Both the position numbers and the translations under genes were made by a program. The notes beneath the pieces were generated by a model. It was not told the origin of the DNA, did not search any database, and saw only the letters and a program-made list of their open reading frames with translations. From Magicicada septendecula (Eukaryota > Arthropoda > Insecta > Hemiptera > Cicadidae), in the NCBI GenBank assembly GCA_034769895.1, contig CM068372.1, positions 434,203,958 to 434,267,957 of the forward strand: 64,000 bases of DNA. Reading direction: 5' to 3'. Positions 12,971 through 25,300 of this stretch are shown one piece after another. The stretch's first letter is position 1. The number at the start of each line of letters is the position of its first letter.

Positions 12971-14574
12971 AATGAAGACGATTCGTAACATTATACGTCT
13001 ACGTCTACGTACTGAATCACACAAAACACATTCGTTATTAATGTTTCTGCATTGTCAGTATACAACTCGTAAAGATACTAATAACATTTAGCTGGAACGT
13101 CAGCATGAATGTTTTAAAATATTGTTTAGTTAATAATCAAACTTACAAAACCTTCCATCATGTATTAATTTACGATCATTATTAAACTAAGTTAATTTTT
13201 GTGTCAAAAGACTTATGGTCTCCCTTATGAGCAATTAGAAAGCTAACCATTAGAAGTCAAGGAAAGCTTAAAATACTGGCTCAAAAAATTGTAACACGTC
13301 CACCAAGTAATACACTAGGGAATTCGACAAATTATTACATCAAGGAATTTAGTTTTGACATACGTACTTATGTTAACTATGTCAAGGAAATACAAATTAA
13401 TTACAATTAAGTTAATATTATTTAAAGGAAAAATTCGTAAGAAAGCAGTTTAAAAATATGGAAAGCGTTTGGTAATTTATTATAAACAGTTGTTTGTAAT
13501 TTTATGTTAACTACAACGGTATCTAGATTTAATTACGATGACCGAATATAACCAATCTCACTCAAACAAATGTACACTAACTTCCGCATCAGCTAAAACC
13601 AATTTACCAAATTTGCTATTAATTAAATAACATTTTAAAATTGCCACATACTGAGAATCCTTGTTTATTTTCTCTTAAAATCTCTCATTTCGTAAGACTT
13701 AACTGACTCTTTTATTTCCTTATAATATAGGGAAATATTATTTTCTATGAAATAATGAGTTACCTTACGGAGGGATGGAATGAACAAATAAATAATATTT
13801 TCAGTTCTTACTGCTTTCGAAAAAAATTAGTAATCACTTTTGGATTAATTGAATACTGTCTCATTATAGTTATAAGGGAGTTTCGTAATGTGACCTGCTA
13901 CAAACAATGACGCCGGCCTACGACTGGTAACCTATAAAGTAAATGCACGTTACACGCGGGAACTGAAAGATTTTATGGAATATTCAGAACCAAAATATCA
14001 CGAAAAAGAATACAAAAAATAAAAAATGAAATTATAAAAAAAATACGTAAGAAATAAAATAAGTCTTCATACTTTTGCAGGAAAAACCTAAGTGGAAACT
14101 CTAATTTTGAATTAACGCATGTTTATCGTTTTCCGAAAAGCAATCGCACTACATTAGAAGAGTAAAAATAAATATATTGGTTCAACGTTAGTATTTAACC
14201 TACTATTAAATGAAAATAAAGAGCATAATACAAATTAGAAAATTTATGGAACCTGTTTTCCAGCTAAGAGAAAGTTTATATACTATATGAAGCGTTCTTT
14301 CACTCAACATAACGTAAGCATAAACAAAATTATTTGTTGTGGAACTGGACACACCAGATCATTTTGAAATTAAGTAAAGGCAAAATATCGTATGATCATG
14401 AAGCAAATATGGTGTAAAAACACAGAAGACAAAGGCACATTTGATGATTAAGGTAGTGGAAGAATTATTTTAAATTGAAAGAAAATCTTATGCTAGCTAT
14501 AATAGGATTGAAAGTTAAAATGTTACAGTTAAAATGAGCTAGATGAATATAATTTTAAAAATCAATAAATACTG
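12971..14574. other. AT-rich sequence without a recognisable gene
   Basis: No coding family or repeat end seen. It ends at the target-site duplication of the RTE-type LINE. Confidence 0.5.
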
Positions 14575-14582
14575 ATTACTAG
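14575..14582. repeat. Target-site duplication of the RTE LINE, 3' side
   Basis: ATTACTAG, identical to 18006-18013 on the other side of the element. Confidence 0.75.
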
Positions 14583-14599
14583 ACCCTCCTCCTCCTATG

Positions 14600-15181
14600 G
14601 CACTACAGCCCAAGTCGGGCCCTGGCCTCCACCAATCTCCGCCTCCAATCCACTCTATCCACTGCAACCCTCCTCCAGTTTCATATGCCCATGTCTCTCG
14701 CGTCCTCTGCAACGCCATCTTCCCACCTCTTCCTCGGTCTACCTCTAGGTCTCGTTCCCTCCCGTGTACCCAGCAAAGCCCTCTTGGGGTTCCTGCCATC
14801 CTCCATTCTCATAACATGTCCGGCCCAACGCAATCTTTGTATTCTTATAAATTTTGAGACTGGTATCTCTTTATATATTTGATACAGTTCGTTGTTGTAT
14901 CTCAGTCTCCATGAGCCATTTTCTTGTATTGGGCCTATAATGCGTCTGAGGATTTTCCTTTCAAAGGTGTCTACTATGTCGACTGTTTTCTGTGTGATTG
15001 CCCATGCCTCACAACCGTAGCATAGCACCGGTCTGATGACAGTCCTATATATTTTCATTTTTGTTTCCCTGTACACATCCCCAGACCTAAATGATAGCAG
15101 CAATACGAAGTATACCTTGTTAGCCATGGTGGTCCGTCTTTGGGTCTCCGGCTCCTCTGATCCAGTCTTTGCTAGATTCAC
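14600..15181 (-). pseudogene. RTE LINE: C-terminal region after the reverse transcriptase
   Basis: The long frame (15181-14681) carries the conserved thumb and tail of insect RTE-type elements: YRTVIRPVLCYGCEAWAI, then LRWAGHVMRMEDGR, then RPRGRPRKRWEDG, continuing after a stop into NWRRVAVDRVDWRR-like sequence near 14660. These motifs are often mis-annotated as host genes. The frame is offset from the RT motif C frame by a break near 15180. Confidence 0.8.
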
Positions 15182-15459
15182 TACGTGAAATTGTCCACCA
15201 CTTCAATTGTGTCCTCCTCTATCTCAATGTTGTTATGAACCTGGTCCTTTCTTGTTTGGATAAGCATTTTTGTTTTATCCGTATTTATGGCTACCCCAAC
15301 TTCCTTGGCTTTGTTTTTAAGCTCTATAAATATTTCTTTAGCTGCCGTGATCCGTCTTGAAATGATGTTAATGTCATCTGCACATGCGGCTATCTGTACA
15401 GTTTTATTTGTTAACAGATTTGAGCTATTTATTGATAAGCCTCTAATTACATATTCCAA
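15181..15459 (-). pseudogene. RTE LINE: reverse transcriptase motif C segment
   Basis: This frame holds ACADDINIIS, equivalent to the YADD catalytic box with Cys in place of Tyr, followed by VGVAINTDKTK, the usual motif D context of RTE enzymes. It joins the upstream RT motifs across a break near 15480. Confidence 0.8.
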
Positions 15460-15479
15460 TGCAATATTAAATAGTTTTG

Positions 15480-16435
15480 GGCTAACCCATCTCCTTGCTT
15501 TAGACCTCGTGTAATATTTATGGGTTCAGTTAGTTGGGTATCCACCTTTACTTGGGCTTCAGTCTGCTGCATGGTCACTTGCGTTAATCTTACCAGCTTG
15601 CCTGGTATTCCAAATTCATGCATTATGGTGTAGAGTTTGTCTCTATTAATAGAGTCATACGCTTGCCTGAAGTCCGCAAAGATTTGTTACACATCAATAT
15701 CACGTTCCCATGCGCATCTTAATATCTGTTTTACCGAGAAGATTTGGTCGATTGTAGACCTTTCAGGTCGGAATCCAGCTTGGTATTCCCGTGTTATATT
15801 TTCTGTGAGGGGTCTCAGCCTTTGGTTCAAGATGTACGCAAAAACCTTGTAGGAGGTGCACAGCAACGAAATGGCTCTGTAATTTCTACATTGAAGTTTG
15901 TCGCCTTTTTTATAAATGGGGCATATAATGCACTTATTCCATTCCATGGGGATTCGTTCCGTTTGCCATATGTCCATGATTAAGGAGTGCAGTGCGACTG
16001 CCACATCAGTACATCCAGCTTTAAGCAGTTCTGCAGGAATTAACTCTGTACCTGGTGCCTTGTTGTTCCTGAGGGCACTAATAGCTTCTTCTATTTCCTG
16101 AATTGATGGTGGGTCAGATTCCATCGCCCCAATGTTTGCAGTCCGCGGGGTGTGAGCAACAATTTCTGCTCCCTGTATCATACCACCAAGGAGGCCATCG
16201 AAGTACTCTCGCCAGATAGTTTTAATTTTCTCTGGGTCACTGACAATTCTATTCTCTCTGTCTCTACATAGTGTTGTAGATGGTTTATAATCTTCCCTGA
16301 GATCCTTAAGATATTTATAAGCATTCCTTATTCTTCCATCTGCAAAGTCCTGCTCCATTTTGAGAAGCACCCCGTTTTCTCTTCATATTCTTGCTTCCTT
16401 TCTCTAGTCCTACACTGAGAAAACTTCCTGTGAGC
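15480..16435 (-). pseudogene. RTE LINE: reverse transcriptase, fingers to motif B
   Basis: The longest frame (16370-15687) includes KKGDKLQCRNYRAISLL and YQAGFRPERSTIDQIF, hallmark LINE reverse transcriptase blocks. Beyond a TAA near 15685 the same frame continues through ADFRQAYDSI (motif A) and RGLKQGDG (motif B). Between the endonuclease and this domain lies the charged linker typical of the family. The enzyme would copy the element RNA at the nicked target. Confidence 0.85.
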
Positions 16436-17452
16436 CTAATTCCTCCGTGCAATACTCTCCCTGCATTCCTCATCAAACCAGTCCTCCTGCCTCCGTCTCT
16501 CCTCTATTCTTAGCACCTCTCTGGCGGTCTCCAGGAGTGCGCACTTAAGGCTCTGCCATTTTTCTTCCACTGTTCCTGCGACTGACCCGTTCAATTTATT
16601 CCTCACTTTTACAGCATATTCCTGTACCTTTTCTGGGTCCTTTAAACTCGCTGTGTTAACCTTTTCCTGTCTTCTGAGTCTGTCCTTCCTATATACGGCC
16701 ACCCTGCATCTAAACTTTATCTGCACCATATAGTGATCAGAACCAACTGACGCTCCACTCCGGGTTTTGACATCAATGATACTTGTAGCTGCTCTTTTAT
16801 CTATGACCACATGATCTATCTGGTTGACTGTTTTCCCATCTGGGGCTACCCACGTTCCCTTACGGATATCACGGTGTGGGAATTGAGTTGAGCTGATAAC
16901 CATATTCCTGCTTGTAGCGAAGTCGATCAGCAGTTCCCCATTTCTGTTGGATTCATTGTGTAAACTGTGCCTACCTATGGTGCCAAGGTATGCATCTTCT
17001 TTCCCAATTTTCGCATTCATGTCCCCCATGATTAGTTTAATGTCATTCTTAGGGGTGGTGTCATATATTTTTTCCAGCAGTTGGTAAAATTCTGCTTTTA
17101 TGTCTTCATCCTTCTCATCAGTCGGGCTGTGTACGTTTATGATTGACAGATTGAAGAATTTAGTAGCCAATCTTATTCTACATATTCTCTCGTTGACTGG
17201 GTGGAAGTCTACTATGAGGTGTTTTAAGTTTCTGTCAACTACAAATGCCACTCCCAGTTCTCTTTTCCCCTTCTGTCTTCCGCTGTATAAAACCGTATGA
17301 GTTTTAGTATCTCTTACTCCATTTCCCAGCCATCTTGTTTCCTGCAATGCTGCTACACCAATTTTATATCTTTTTAGCTCTTCAAATAGTTCCCTTTGTG
17401 CCCCTGGCCTGTACAAATTCCTAACATTCCACGTTCCAAAAGACAAGTCCAT
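16436..17452 (-). pseudogene. RTE LINE: apurinic-like endonuclease domain
   Basis: This 338-codon frame starts MDLSFGTWNVRNLY and shows the exonuclease-endonuclease-phosphatase fold in order: WNVRNLY, LQETRW (catalytic Glu), GDMNAKIG, NQIDHVVID and SDHYMV (catalytic Asp-His). In the family it nicks the target strand to prime reverse transcription. The endonuclease itself appears uninterrupted; it ends at a TAG just after the domain, beyond which the linker reads on in the same frame. Confidence 0.88.
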
Positions 17453-18005
17453 ATTCCGTTGCCTGAGTCGTTTCCGATAATACCGTCCTTTCCGAGGCTT
17501 ATTTGGTAGTTTCGTAACATCCGGTTTTCCGGGAATGGGTTGTTAGCCCATAGCCCAACCTCCAACCTGGAGGGCCAGGATTGTGATCGAGGTTTTCTCC
17601 TCTAGGTAGGTTGCTTTCACTACAGCTATGGAGTCCCACCTACCCCCTCAGTCGCAGTACTACAGCCGGATGGGTCAAATTTTGACTACCGCCTGCAATA
17701 ATCCAAGACATAGGCCGGTCCAGGATCATTTCCTATACGCCCTACCTCGGTACTGATGGATACTGCTGCCCTCCACCAGGAATGTTTATCGACCTTCCGG
17801 TCTAGATCCGTACTGTTCTGCGCCAACGGGGTCACCTCTAGTAGGATGTGGCTCTTCACCACGCAGTACAGTCTTGGCTGGAGAGAGGCTCATGGCTCCA
17901 TTGGGAGCTACCATCACATCATCCAACCCTGGGAACTTGTGAGGACCAGTGCTCAGTCAAACCGAAGCAAAGGTGCTACCTCTCCAAGTTCCCTCGACTC
18001 CCCTA
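17453..18005 (-). other. RTE LINE: GC-rich 5' leader
   Basis: This segment is markedly richer in G and C than the flanks and ends exactly at the duplicated ATTACTAG. It has no long meaningful frame. In RTE elements the leader contains the internal promoter. Completeness at this end suggests a copy that was not 5'-truncated on insertion. Confidence 0.65.
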
Positions 18006-18013
18006 ATTACTAG
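18006..18013. repeat. Target-site duplication of the RTE LINE, 5' side
   Basis: ATTACTAG, identical to 14575-14582. Confidence 0.75.
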
Positions 18014-18850
18014 ATACTGATAAATAATAATTTACTAGTTAAATAGGACTCCAGAGTACAGGAAACTTAATACAATAGACAAAGTGTTTAGTGAAGAGTA
18101 AGAACTTGCCAAATTAATATTAACACATCTGTTAACAACTGCAACTGCTGAAACAAGTTCTCTGCTCTAAAAAGTATTAAGATTTGCTTCAGAGCCACTT
18201 GGCTGATATATCTACCAAAATAAACGTTCTCAGCAGAAAATATGCAGGATATGAAAATTGGTTGTAAGAAACATTTTATGGAACGTGACACTGAAATTCA
18301 CATACAAGGAGAGAATAATAGAGCTCTTGTTCAAATGTAATGTTCAAGATAATAAATAACGTGATTACACAATATTGTTATTTTAAGTTTATATCTTAAT
18401 ATTGAATAATTTACACAGGTTATGTCTTACTAAATTAGCTTAAAGTATTTGATGGTTTTGCTTGCTTTGGCCTTTGCAATGTTGCAATTATAATTATTTT
18501 TGTCGTATTTGCCACTACATAAATTAGACTGCACTGTAATGTTCACACAAATTTTACTGACATGTTGATGTGACAATATGTTATGCGTCACTTCCAAAAG
18601 CCTGGAATGTGAACAAAGGAGACCCTCTTCAAGTGTAGAGGATCCTCTTCGAGTCCAGGGGTCTTGAACTCAATATACACCACTGGCCTAATTACATACG
18701 AGATGCTACACTGGCTACACTAACGTCGCGGCGCTGCAAGTGAATAATGTTCCGGGATACAGCGCGACACTTTCTGCTTCATCGTCTCAGGCGTGGACAT
18801 AGGTATATATGGTCAGAAACGGAGTGGGTAAATGCAGAATATTCGCTTGA
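18014..18850. other. Sequence without a recognisable gene
   Basis: Mostly AT-rich. A richer patch at about 18590-18800 carries no family I know. Confidence 0.45.
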
Positions 18851-19155
18851 AATATTTACCGGATAGTAATATTTACCGGATAGTAATATTTACCGGATAG
18901 TAATATTTACCGGATAGTAATATTTACCGGATAGTAATATTTACTGTATTTACCGGATAGTAATATTTACCGGATAGTAATATTTACTGGATAGTAATAT
19001 TTACTGGATAGTAATATTTACCGGATAGTAATATTTACTGGATAGTAATATTTACCGGATAGTAATATTTACCGGATAGTAATATTTACCGGATAGTAAT
19101 ATTTACCGGATAGTAATATTTACTGGATAGTAATATTTACCGGATAGTAATATTT
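18851..19155. repeat. 17-bp minisatellite, about 18 units
   Basis: The unit AATATTTACCGGATAGT is repeated head to tail with very few variants: a recurring C/T change (TTACTGG for TTACCGG) and one irregular unit of about 26 bp near 18940. The low divergence implies recent expansion or homogenisation. Confidence 0.95.
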
Positions 19156-20450
19156 CTCAGGTTACAAAGGAAGGTAAACGTGTGGTGAAGGATGTGAAGA
19201 TGCTAAGGCTCCTTAATGAATGTGGCTTGAATATTTTGTATCTACTCTCACATAGCACACACACACACACCGTATTTATATACACGCGTAATTAGTAATA
19301 ATTAATTGGTGCATTGTGAGATGTCACTTCACTGTTTGCAGTTAAGCAGTATCCATTATCTGCCTTATCTGCATTACCTGCCTTATGTACTGCATTACCT
19401 GCCTTATGTACTATCTGTTTAGTTCTAATGAGCTAATCTAGGTAGTATGAAAGTGCACGACCGTATTGATTTTGTGCATTTTACTAATATCACTTATCAT
19501 AAAGAAAATGTTACTCTCCATCATTGTACTCGTATTAGTGACTTCCAATGTAGAAGCTGTAGCATATACTGTGAGATTTACTGACTGTGTAAATCCATTT
19601 TACTGTAGACTCCATTTGCATCTAATAGGGCAATTGACGTTGATTAAACAAATGCTTTCGCTTAATGAAGTGTCTACCTTTAATAACCTTTAGCTTATTC
19701 ACCCTCCCCCTCGTTTTCACTCACGCTCTCGCTCTCTCTCTCTCTCTCTTTTCACACGCATGCGTACTACGCATAACGTTTCTTTTCTTTAAACGAGTAT
19801 ATTTTGTAAATACTTTACATAGACGGTTGTAAAATGTAAAACCTACATAACATGAGTTTTAATTCACATGCAATAACGGATAGAATATAAGAATTTCGGC
19901 AGAATATCAAAACGTAGCCTATATATTTTAACTTACCGGCATTAAAAAAATAGTCCATTTCAAAATGTATGCAATGTTTTGAATTTAGATATTTATCCAC
20001 ACAGACTTTCAAAGTGAATTCTTAAATTTTAAAACAACTGTGAGCAATTGATTTGGTGTATGTGACCTGTGTAAGAACACCTAAAGACGGTAACAGATTT
20101 TGGTTACCGAAGAACGGTGAAATTATTAATTAAATACTAAATACAATTAAATCTATATTTTTTAATAATTTACCAGCTTTCTTCTATAACCGACGTACTG
20201 GAGAGTTACTTAACTACTCGTGGTACCTCTACTTTAACTCTAATTAAGTAAATAAATAGTTATAGGCCTACATCTTCTATTATATTATCATTTTGTTTAA
20301 TTTGAAGTAACCCGTCAAACTCCACTGTCGTTGTAACTGTCTGTTTTATTACGAGTATTTGTATTAATGAAAATCAGAAATTTCTCTACAATCAAGTTGT
20401 TGCTATTAGGCCTATATTATTAGTTATTTTCTCTATGTTAGCAGTCTTCA
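19156..20450. other. Sequence without a recognisable gene; small simple repeats
   Basis: Holds a short CA run near 19257-19271 and a CT-rich run at about 19724-19751. No coding family seen. Confidence 0.45.
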
Positions 20451-20454
20451 TAAC

Positions 20455-20597
20455 AACTTTGTCAAATGTTGTTGCTTCCCTGCTATATACACTTTTTCCT
20501 CGAACGAGGCCTTTCGGTTTCGCAACCATTATCAAGTTCTACCTACAACAACATTAAAATACCTACTTCCCTTATATATATACTAACCCTCCCACGC
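20455..20597 (+). repeat. Penelope terminal repeat, left arm
   Basis: Reverse complement of about 22165-22317. It includes the palindrome CCTCGAACGAGG and ends in a TA run and CTAACCCTCCCACGC. Inverted or direct long terminal repeats (pLTRs) are known for this class. Confidence 0.85.
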
Positions 20598-20640
20598 CAA
20601 TAGTTTTTAGGCCAATAGTTTCGTTTATTAATTCGCCTAG

Positions 20641-20860
20641 TTATAAGATATCGAAAGAACTGAGCAAGTTGCTAAGGAGGTTATACGATTTTGAGGTAAC
20701 ATATAGTGTAGAAAATAGTAGAAATGTAACAGAAGGGTTGAAGTTAGTAAAAATAAGTGAAAATACGAAACTTATGTCGTTAGACGTGTCAGATATGTTT
20801 ACGAATATATCGGTTGAACATACTGTAGAAATTATTAAAAATAACAATTTAGGACAGTAA
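20641..20860 (+). pseudogene. Penelope reverse transcriptase, motif A piece
   Basis: The frame contains LMSLDVSDMFTNISVEHTV, the motif A block of Penelope reverse transcriptases with its catalytic Asp. It ends at a stop at 20858-20860, and about 100 bp of poorly coding sequence separates it from the next piece. Confidence 0.75.
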
Positions 20861-20968
20861 TCAGTGCAAAAGTGATTTAATAAAAGTTCTGACAGTGTGC
20901 GTACACCAAAACTACTTTAGGTTTAATAATAAGTAGACCTATTACATTCAAAAGGAGGGGCTACCAAA

Positions 20969-21998
20969 ATGGGTTGTCCGTTGTCACCAGTAATGGTGGA
21001 AATATATATGAATTGTTTTGAGAGGCGTGTCCTAATGGAATCAAAATATAAGGATAAAATAAAAGAATGGATAAGGTACGTAGACGACATTTTGGTGGTG
21101 TGGGAAGGAACAAATGAAGAATTCGCAGAACTAACGAATGAAATTAATCAAATTGAAAATAAAATTAAGTTCAAAGAGGAAATAGGTGGAGTACAAATAA
21201 ATTATCTAGATCTAAATATAAAGATAGAGTGTGGTGTTTTTAAATTTGATGTATTTAGGAAAGAAACGTATACAGACTTAATTATACCTCAGGAATCATA
21301 CCATCCCGTAAGTCGCAAGATGGCTGCACTAAACTCATTTTGTTATAGAGCAATAAAATACTTAGAAGATGATTCATGTAAAACAGAAGAGTTAAAAAGA
21401 ATAGAAGAAATAGCGAAAAATAATAATTATAAACCGGGGATAGTAGAGAAAATTGTAAAAAGAATAGAAGGAAATAGTAGACAAGAAGAGAAGAAAGAAA
21501 AGAAATACATAGGATCAATAACGTATCTGGGATTTCAAACGAGGAACATAATCAAGTGCTTTGAAAAACATAATATAGATGTAGCGGTAAAAAAGACATA
21601 GACAGTTTTTGATTATATAAAGAATAGTAGTACTGAAATAACGCCTGAATTACAGGAAAGCGGTGTTTATAAGTTGAACTGTAAACAGTGTGGTAAGGTT
21701 TACCTTGGTGAAACAGGACGTAAGTTCGAAATTAAATTGAGAGAGCATGCGAGAGAGAAGGAACAGAACTATGAATTCGCTCTACGCGAGACATTTTAAT
21801 GAAACAGGGCATAGGTTTTTAGACCCAACAGAGAACGTCGAAATAGTAAGGTTAGAGAATAACATAAGTAAACGCAAATTGTATGAAGAATTAGAAATAT
21901 TAAAAGTAGGCCTAAGGAAAAAGAATAGTAATGCGCTGATGAACATAAAGACTGAATTTAGTAATGAGGATATATTGTACTATATTTTGAAAGAGTAG
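20969..21998 (+). pseudogene. Penelope reverse transcriptase palm and GIY-YIG endonuclease
   Basis: GCPLSPVMVEIYMNCFE (RT block 5) and IRYVDDILVVWEG (motif C) open the frame, followed by a Lys/Glu-rich thumb and linker. After an in-frame TAG at 21599 the same frame reads on into SGVYKLNCKQCGKVYLGETG near 21655-21720, the GIY-YIG core with the CX2C pair typical of Penelope-like elements. The C-terminal part (ARHFNETGHRF, 21747-21998) is in another frame. The endonuclease would nick the insertion site. Confidence 0.83.
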
Positions 21999-22164
21999 TG
22001 TATAAAAGGTGTAATACGGTTACAGGCTAGGTTCAGAAGGTAGAAAGCTGTAGGAGATTTCTAGAGGAAATGTATATGACAAGGTCAGGTTGACTGAGTA
22101 AGGGGCGGGGCTAGCAAGGACTGGGTGGTAAGTACTGCCTCCTATTGGTTGAATGTAACCGGTG

Positions 22165-22317
22165 ATGCGTGGGAGGGTTAGTATATATATATATATATAA
22201 GGGAAGTAGGTATTTAATGTTGTTGTAGGAAGAACTTGATAATGGTTGCGAAACCGAAAGGCCTCGTTCGAGGAAAAAGTGTATATAGCAGGGAAGCAAC
22301 AAAATTTGACAAAGTTA
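22165..22317 (-). repeat. Penelope terminal repeat, right arm
   Basis: Inverse copy of the left arm with a longer TA run. On the plus strand it contains TTGATAATGG, four bases, then GAAACCG, weakly resembling a hammerhead ribozyme core (CTGATGA ... GAAA). Confidence 0.8.
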
Positions 22318-25300
22318 TTATATTATTGTTTTCATAATTTAATTTTCAAAACAGATTCGTACATTTTCATTTCAGTTTATTGTTCTTTATTTAATAAAGT
22401 TACACCAAAATGTAGTTGTTTCTTTTAAATGTTTAGTAGTCTATTACAACATTTTTAGAGAATCCTGTCATCATTTTATACGGTTAGCCTAAAAGAGTAG
22501 GTAAGAATCTGTATTCGCCATTCGTAGAGACATAGATTCGTAGATACTATTTTAAACAGTAATTGCCCAGAATGTTTTAGTGTGCATTTAATTATATATT
22601 TTATTTTTGGTTTGAAAATTACTGATGCCTTTTTTTTTGTAAAACACGGTTTTCTTACTATAACGCTTAACCTAAATTAGACATCGTTTTAAATGTCTTT
22701 ATCTCTACATCCACGATAAAATATTTTCAAAAACGGAAACGAGGAACGAATCGTTTATAGATTTTTATTTGACAGGAAAACTTTGCACGGTCCACTTAAG
22801 TCAACGCGTTTGAGTGCGTTTTTGCATTTTGGTTATAGAAGAAAAACCCTGTACTTCATGTTTAGTTAGTTCATAGGCCTATGTAGAAAACAACCAGAAT
22901 AGATAAAAATCAACTTGTATCATAGAAAAGTATTATACCGACTCTGGATTTTAGAGTACTTTATTAGAAGACTTAATGCATAAAATAAACACACTACGCA
23001 TAAAAGGATCTAATATTTTGAATATTCTGGCCTATAATCAACATAAAGGACAGAAAATTATTTATATGGGTTCTAACCTGGTACCGAAGACCTCTGTTTT
23101 CGGACAACTTTATTGTCTGAAAAAATAATCTTACGTTACGTGATTGTTTACAGGAAGGCTTTAGAAAGTTACATAGGTACAAGAAACACAGATGTTTCCC
23201 AGTACGCAGTAGCAGCCTTATTATTCTCAATATTGTCGTGCACAAACAAAGCATAACAGCTTTCAGACGTTTTCACCGTTTGTTTTCGTTTTCATTAACT
23301 CTATAGCCACTGACGACACGTGTTGAGTATGTTTTCTTTGCAAACAATAACGCCAGCAACCTGTGTTGTCACGGGAGTTACTTGACAGCAGGGATAACCT
23401 AATTGTGGAATTAGCCATTTCTCTCCTAGTAAAACCAACAGTTAAAAAAGTTATTGGTTTTAAAATGTTAAAGTCAGTCTTAAAATCATGGTGTGAATCA
23501 TTTTTACGTTCATATTATAAAAATATTGACAATACCTAACATTTAGGTATTATCAGAATATTGATAATTTTGCACAACATTTTATGTTTTTATTTACCGC
23601 TTACATTCTTTTCTGGGCTAGGAGATTAACATAAATTGATAACTATAGGTACGTTTCACTCAGTGGTACACTCTAAAAGATTAAAAAGGATACATTTAAA
23701 GTCGTTTTTATTTGTATTCTTTAATATAAAAAAAATTAATAGGTTAACTGATATTTAGTAACAGTTTTAAATGTAAATAAAACTTTTTATTTTAGTAATT
23801 ACTTTAAGTAAACTTATATTTTACGTACACACCTGAATTAATGAGTTAATTAATTGGAAAAAACAATAAGGTTTACACTCCAATTGTATTCCAGTGTTAT
23901 ACTATATACAACGAGAGGTATATCTGTCATGGTAGACGGGGTTAGCTGTTGGAGGACCCAGGATGCTGAGTTGGGATTTTAAACAGTTCGTTGTTTATCT
24001 CTGACGTTGTTTGCTTTGTGTCGACGTTCTTGTGCTTCCCGGGTCTTCCTAGTAGACTTTTAGGGTAAGTAGATTTTATTTGGTATATTTTTTCCTATTG
24101 TTGTGTTTTACTTTGTACGATCTTTAAAAACAATTATTCTTTTGTCGGTTTACGCTTTTAATGAATGAATCTCGGGTACACCTAAATAGTTTCTAATGTA
24201 TTAGCTTAATTTGCAGATACATCTCAAAACGATTACAGATTTTTTTAGTGGTTCAAACGTTGTGTAAATAAATTTCGACAATGTTAACAGTTCGGCAAAA
24301 CCTTTCTGATAACAAGTTTTAGATTTGCGCAACTATTTCTGTCTAAATTTGTAAAATTGACATTCAGAGATAACAGAGGAAGCCAAAGAATAAATATAAG
24401 AGACAAAAATAATCTGTACCGGTATTGCATATTTGTTTGTATCATGCTTTTAATCAATTCAATGTGTATCTGTTTTCCATCTGAATAAAAACATGTGAAT
24501 AAAGGTAATGTATATTGTTATAATGTGTAAGATCTAGCAAATTTAATTAACTACCTCATGTTTAAAAAGGATAAAGGGCGTGCGTTTAATATCTGTATCG
24601 GCCTCTTGTACAGATATATATAATCTGTATATTGTAAGCTGTATTCGTTTGTTCGAATTCGCAAATTGTAAAAAAATATATTCATTTTTTGAAATTTTTG
24701 TATGTTTTAATTAATTTTATATTTTCAATGCCTGGAAATTGGTGGTTATTGTTTAGACACTGTCTGTATAAGGGGGAGAATTTTGTCGTCCTCCACAAAC
24801 AGAATGTTTATTGCGTATCACTGAAATGTTTACTTTTATAAGCAGTAGTTTTTAAAACTAATTATAATGTATATAATAAGATATTGTAATTTTAGAGTAC
24901 ATATACGAAGATGTAAAGAAAATTTAAATCAAATAGTCATTTACATATAACACACTTGTTAATTAGTAGCCAATTATGGTAGTAATTAACATTAAGTAAT
25001 ATGACGTCTGTATTATTACACTTTTTTGCAATAATTTTGCATCACCATAAGCGTTTAAATGTCCTTAATCTAACGGTGTTTTTAGAATTGTGATGTGTGT
25101 TTGGTAACAGGTAAAAAACATATTTATTAATTTATTTTAATCGTGTCAATACCTGATTTAACAATACAAACCAACAATTCATACGTCTCCCCTCTCGTAG
25201 TACAATGCAGGTCCGTGCTGGTTCACACACACAGACACACAAACAAAGACTTATAGATGTACACTTTAAACAGGCTCCCGCGTGCACACGCCTGTACTTT

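Larger units (their letters stand above)
14583..18005 (-). mobile_element. Near full-length RTE-type non-LTR retrotransposon
   Basis: A 3.4-kb minus-strand LINE flanked by ATTACTAG on both sides. In its reading direction it has a GC-rich 5' leader (18005-17453), an apurinic-like endonuclease (17452-16436), a reverse transcriptase (about 16370-15370), the C-terminal region (to about 14600) and a short GGA-repeat tail beside the duplication, as RTE elements end in simple repeats rather than poly(A). The endonuclease is of the type often annotated in insects as craniofacial development protein 2-like. The single long ORF expected is interrupted by an in-frame TAG at 16436, a shift near 16375, a TAA near 15685 and further breaks near 15480 and 15180, so this copy cannot move by itself. 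Confidence 0.88.
20455..22317 (+). mobile_element. Penelope-like retroelement with inverted terminal repeats, internally shortened
   Basis: Coding remnants run on the plus strand: reverse transcriptase motif A (SLDVSDMFTNISVEHTVEII at about 20785-20850), a GCPLSPVM to YVDDILVVW block (20969 on), and a GIY-YIG endonuclease near 21660-21770, the order diagnostic of Penelope-like elements. An arm of about 145 bp at 20455-20597 is repeated in inverse orientation at about 22165-22317. The N-terminal RT region is missing and there are stops at 20858, 21599 and a shift near 21755, so the copy is dead. Confidence 0.85.

Noticed and set aside
23925-24065. First exon of a host gene with donor AGG|GTAAGT
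   Set aside because: Only one splice site and no coding frame; too weak to list as a gene feature.
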